Assembly: GCA_937919655.1 (NCBI GenBank) | Contig: CALFPJ010000063.1 | Coordinates: 124,001 to 188,000, forward strand | From: an uncultured Gemmatimonadales bacterium | Lineage (GTDB): Bacteria; Gemmatimonadota; Gemmatimonadetes; Longimicrobiales; Gaopeijiaceae | Direction of reading: 5' to 3' | Length of the DNA stretch: 64,000 nt | Shown here: piece after piece, positions 62,761 through 64,000 of the stretch | How positions within the stretch are numbered: position 1 is the first letter of the stretch | Layout of the letters: each line of letters opens with the position of its first letter | Made by a program: the position numbers and the translations under genes | Notes under the pieces: generated by a model | Databases searched by the model: none | The model's input: only the letters and a program-made list of their open reading frames with translations | What the model was told of the DNA's origin: nothing

Positions 62761-63949
62761 AGTGAGAGCGCTGTTCCCTGGAGCCGGTGGACGCGTCTAC
62801 CTGGACACGTCCGCGCGTGGGTTGATGCCCGACCCGGTGCGAGAGGCCATTGAGGCACATGTGCGTGTGCGTCAGTACGAGGGCGGGGACAAGGAGAAAC
62901 TGTGGTCCATCGTCGAAGCCACACGTAAAGGCTTCGCCAAACTGATCAACGCGGATCCCGACGAGGTCGCGATCACCAAGAATGTCTCCGAGGGGCTCAA
63001 CCTCTTCGGGGCCAGTCTTCCGTGGCAGGCAGGCGACAACGTGGTCGTCTGCCCAGAGTTGGAGCATCCGAACAACATCTATTTGTGGTACAACCTGGCG
63101 AAGTTGCACGGGATCGAGGTTCGGACTGTGGGAGCGGATGCGGGGGCGCTTTCCGTGGAAGCTATGAGCGCCGCCATGGACGAGCGCACGCGCCTTGTCA
63201 CGCTCCCCACCATCTCATTCGCGCCGGGCTTCATTTCCGACACGGCCGGCGTGGTTGCCGCGGCCAGGCGGGTCGGGGCACTCACGCTGGTGGACGCGGC
63301 CCAATCAATTGGGGCAATCGACACGGACGTGCGGGCCTTGGGTGTCGACGCGCTCGCGGTGGCCGCGCAGAAGTGCATGATGGCCGACTACGGATCCGGG
63401 TTTCTCTACATCCGCCGTGAGGTCGCCGACGGCCTCGTTCCGATTCATGTGGCTCGGTATGGCATCGACTTGGATGGGGCCCACGAGACCGCCTTTTCCG
63501 AGGGCGAACTCAAGTACAAGTCTGGGGCGCTCCGCTTCGATCTGGGGAACTACAACTATCTCGGGATGGCCGGGGCCGGGGCCGCGATCAAGTTGCTCAA
63601 CGACTGGGGGATGGTCGCGGTTGAATCACACCTGCGGGGGCTCGCGGCTCGACTCGCGGACGGCTTCTTGGAGTTGGGGCTGCCTGTGGCCGGTGGCGCG
63701 CCCGGACCGCATCTGGCGCACATCGTGTCAGTGGGGAAGAGCGGGGGAGGGCGTCATTACTCGGCGGATGACCCCGCCATGAATTCGCTGCGTGGGTTTC
63801 TGACGACCGAAGGCGTACACCACTCGATTCGAAGCGGAGTGCTGCGGTTCTCGGTTGGGGTATTCAACGATGACCGGGATGTGGGACGGGCGCTGGAGGT
63901 GGCGGGGCGCTGGGTGGCTAGCTCTGTGCCGTTGGGTGAACCCCGTTGA
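62750..63949 (+). CDS. class V aminotransferase (cysteine desulfurase/epimerase-like)
   Basis: 399 residues. PLP fold I class V signatures: 'VYLDTSARGLMPDPV', 'AITKNVSEGLNLFG', 'PELEHPNNIYLW', 'LTLVDAAQSIGAID' (Asp/Gln for PLP) and 'LAVAAQKCMMADYGSGFLYI' with the PLP Lys. The tail 'GVHHSIRSGVLRFSVGVFND' is typical. The family includes cysteine desulfurases, isopenicillin-N epimerase-like enzymes and serine-pyruvate transaminases. No Fe-S assembly genes are near and no clear catalytic-Cys loop is seen, so a transaminase or epimerase role is as likely as a desulfurase. It follows the symporter gene by 106 bp. From 63950 to the end nothing is seen. Confidence 0.85.
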   Translation: MNPEVRALFPGAGGRVYLDTSARGLMPDPVREAIEAHVRVRQYEGGDKEKLWSIVEATRKGFAKLINADPDEVAITKNVSEGLNLFGASLPWQAGDNVVVCPELEHPNNIYLWYNLAKLHGIEVRTVGADAGALSVEAMSAAMDERTRLVTLPTISFAPGFISDTAGVVAAARRVGALTLVDAAQSIGAIDTDVRALGVDALAVAAQKCMMADYGSGFLYIRREVADGLVPIHVARYGIDLDGAHETAFSEGELKYKSGALRFDLGNYNYLGMAGAGAAIKLLNDWGMVAVESHLRGLAARLADGFLELGLPVAGGAPGPHLAHIVSVGKSGGGRHYSADDPAMNSLRGFLTTEGVHHSIRSGVLRFSVGVFNDDRDVGRALEVAGRWVASSVPLGEPR

Positions 63950-64000
63950 GCCCTCGATCCCGCGCCCTCGCTAGGGTCGGCACCATCACCGCACCGTCCA

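Noticed and set aside
1-64000. Prophage, insertion sequence or integron
   Set aside because: No transposase, integrase, recombinase, terminal inverted repeats or structural phage genes were seen anywhere in the window.

Overview
The window looks like chromosomal DNA of a high-GC, Gram-negative, aerobic heterotroph. The best guess is an uncultured Gemmatimonadota or a close relative. The grounds are a SusC/SusD pair with 'LEAQ'-type leaders, TonB-plug and carboxypeptidase-regulatory domains, DUF5916 and CRTAC1-type FG-GAP proteins, many secreted S9/M20/creatininase/amidase hydrolases, and DUF1592-DUF1552-ankyrin gene sets. This is inferred from gene content; no rRNA or tRNA gene is visible.

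Layout. (1) 1-5.9 kb: the 5' end of an FG-GAP protein, a sigma-54 activator with a degenerate receiver, and an envelope cluster (helical lipoprotein, two L,D-transpeptidases, a third degenerate relative). (2) 6.0-13.7 kb: a tightly coupled five-gene operon (aldehyde dehydrogenase, GABA-type aminotransferase, nitrilase-type amidase, very long Orn/Lys/Arg decarboxylase, ATP-grasp ligase), probably a diamine or agmatine route to succinate. (3) 14.0-20.8 kb: SusC/SusD, a frameshifted plug-domain protein and two small lipoproteins. (4) 20.9-23.3 kb: a two-gene bc-type quinol oxidase complex (Rieske, then cytochrome b fused to a diheme cytochrome c). (5) 23.3-26.0 kb: a decayed gene and two tandem creatininase-like proteins. 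(6) 26.5-38.0 kb: a three-gene cassette (DUF1592/1588/1585 c-type cytochrome-like protein, DUF1552 exported protein, exported ankyrin protein) present twice in tandem. (7) 38.1-45.5 kb: an acyl-CoA synthetase remnant, a small membrane protein, S9 peptidase, a third creatininase-like protein, dienelactone hydrolase, amidase and a PMP3-type peptide. (8) 45.5-49.4 kb: a gene graveyard, an aminotransferase and a broken APC permease. (9) 49.4-54.3 kb: nitroreductase, M20 peptidase, LtrA protein and two VapBC modules transcribed away from each other. (10) 54.4-64 kb: S9 peptidase, DUF5916 barrel, a broken lipoprotein gene, a lipoprotein, a propeller remnant, a dicarboxylate/amino-acid symporter and a class V aminotransferase.

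The strongest lead for an undescribed system is the tandemly duplicated DUF1592-DUF1552-ankyrin cassette. All six proteins look exported, two carry paired CxxCH haem-type motifs, and both ankyrin proteins end in a CVxC tail. Second is the diamine operon, where an ATP-grasp ligase plus a nitrilase-fold amidase could replace the glutamine-synthetase-like and GATase enzymes of the Puu pathway. At least seven loci are disrupted by frameshifts or stops, which means either real decay or assembly indels; raw reads are needed to decide.
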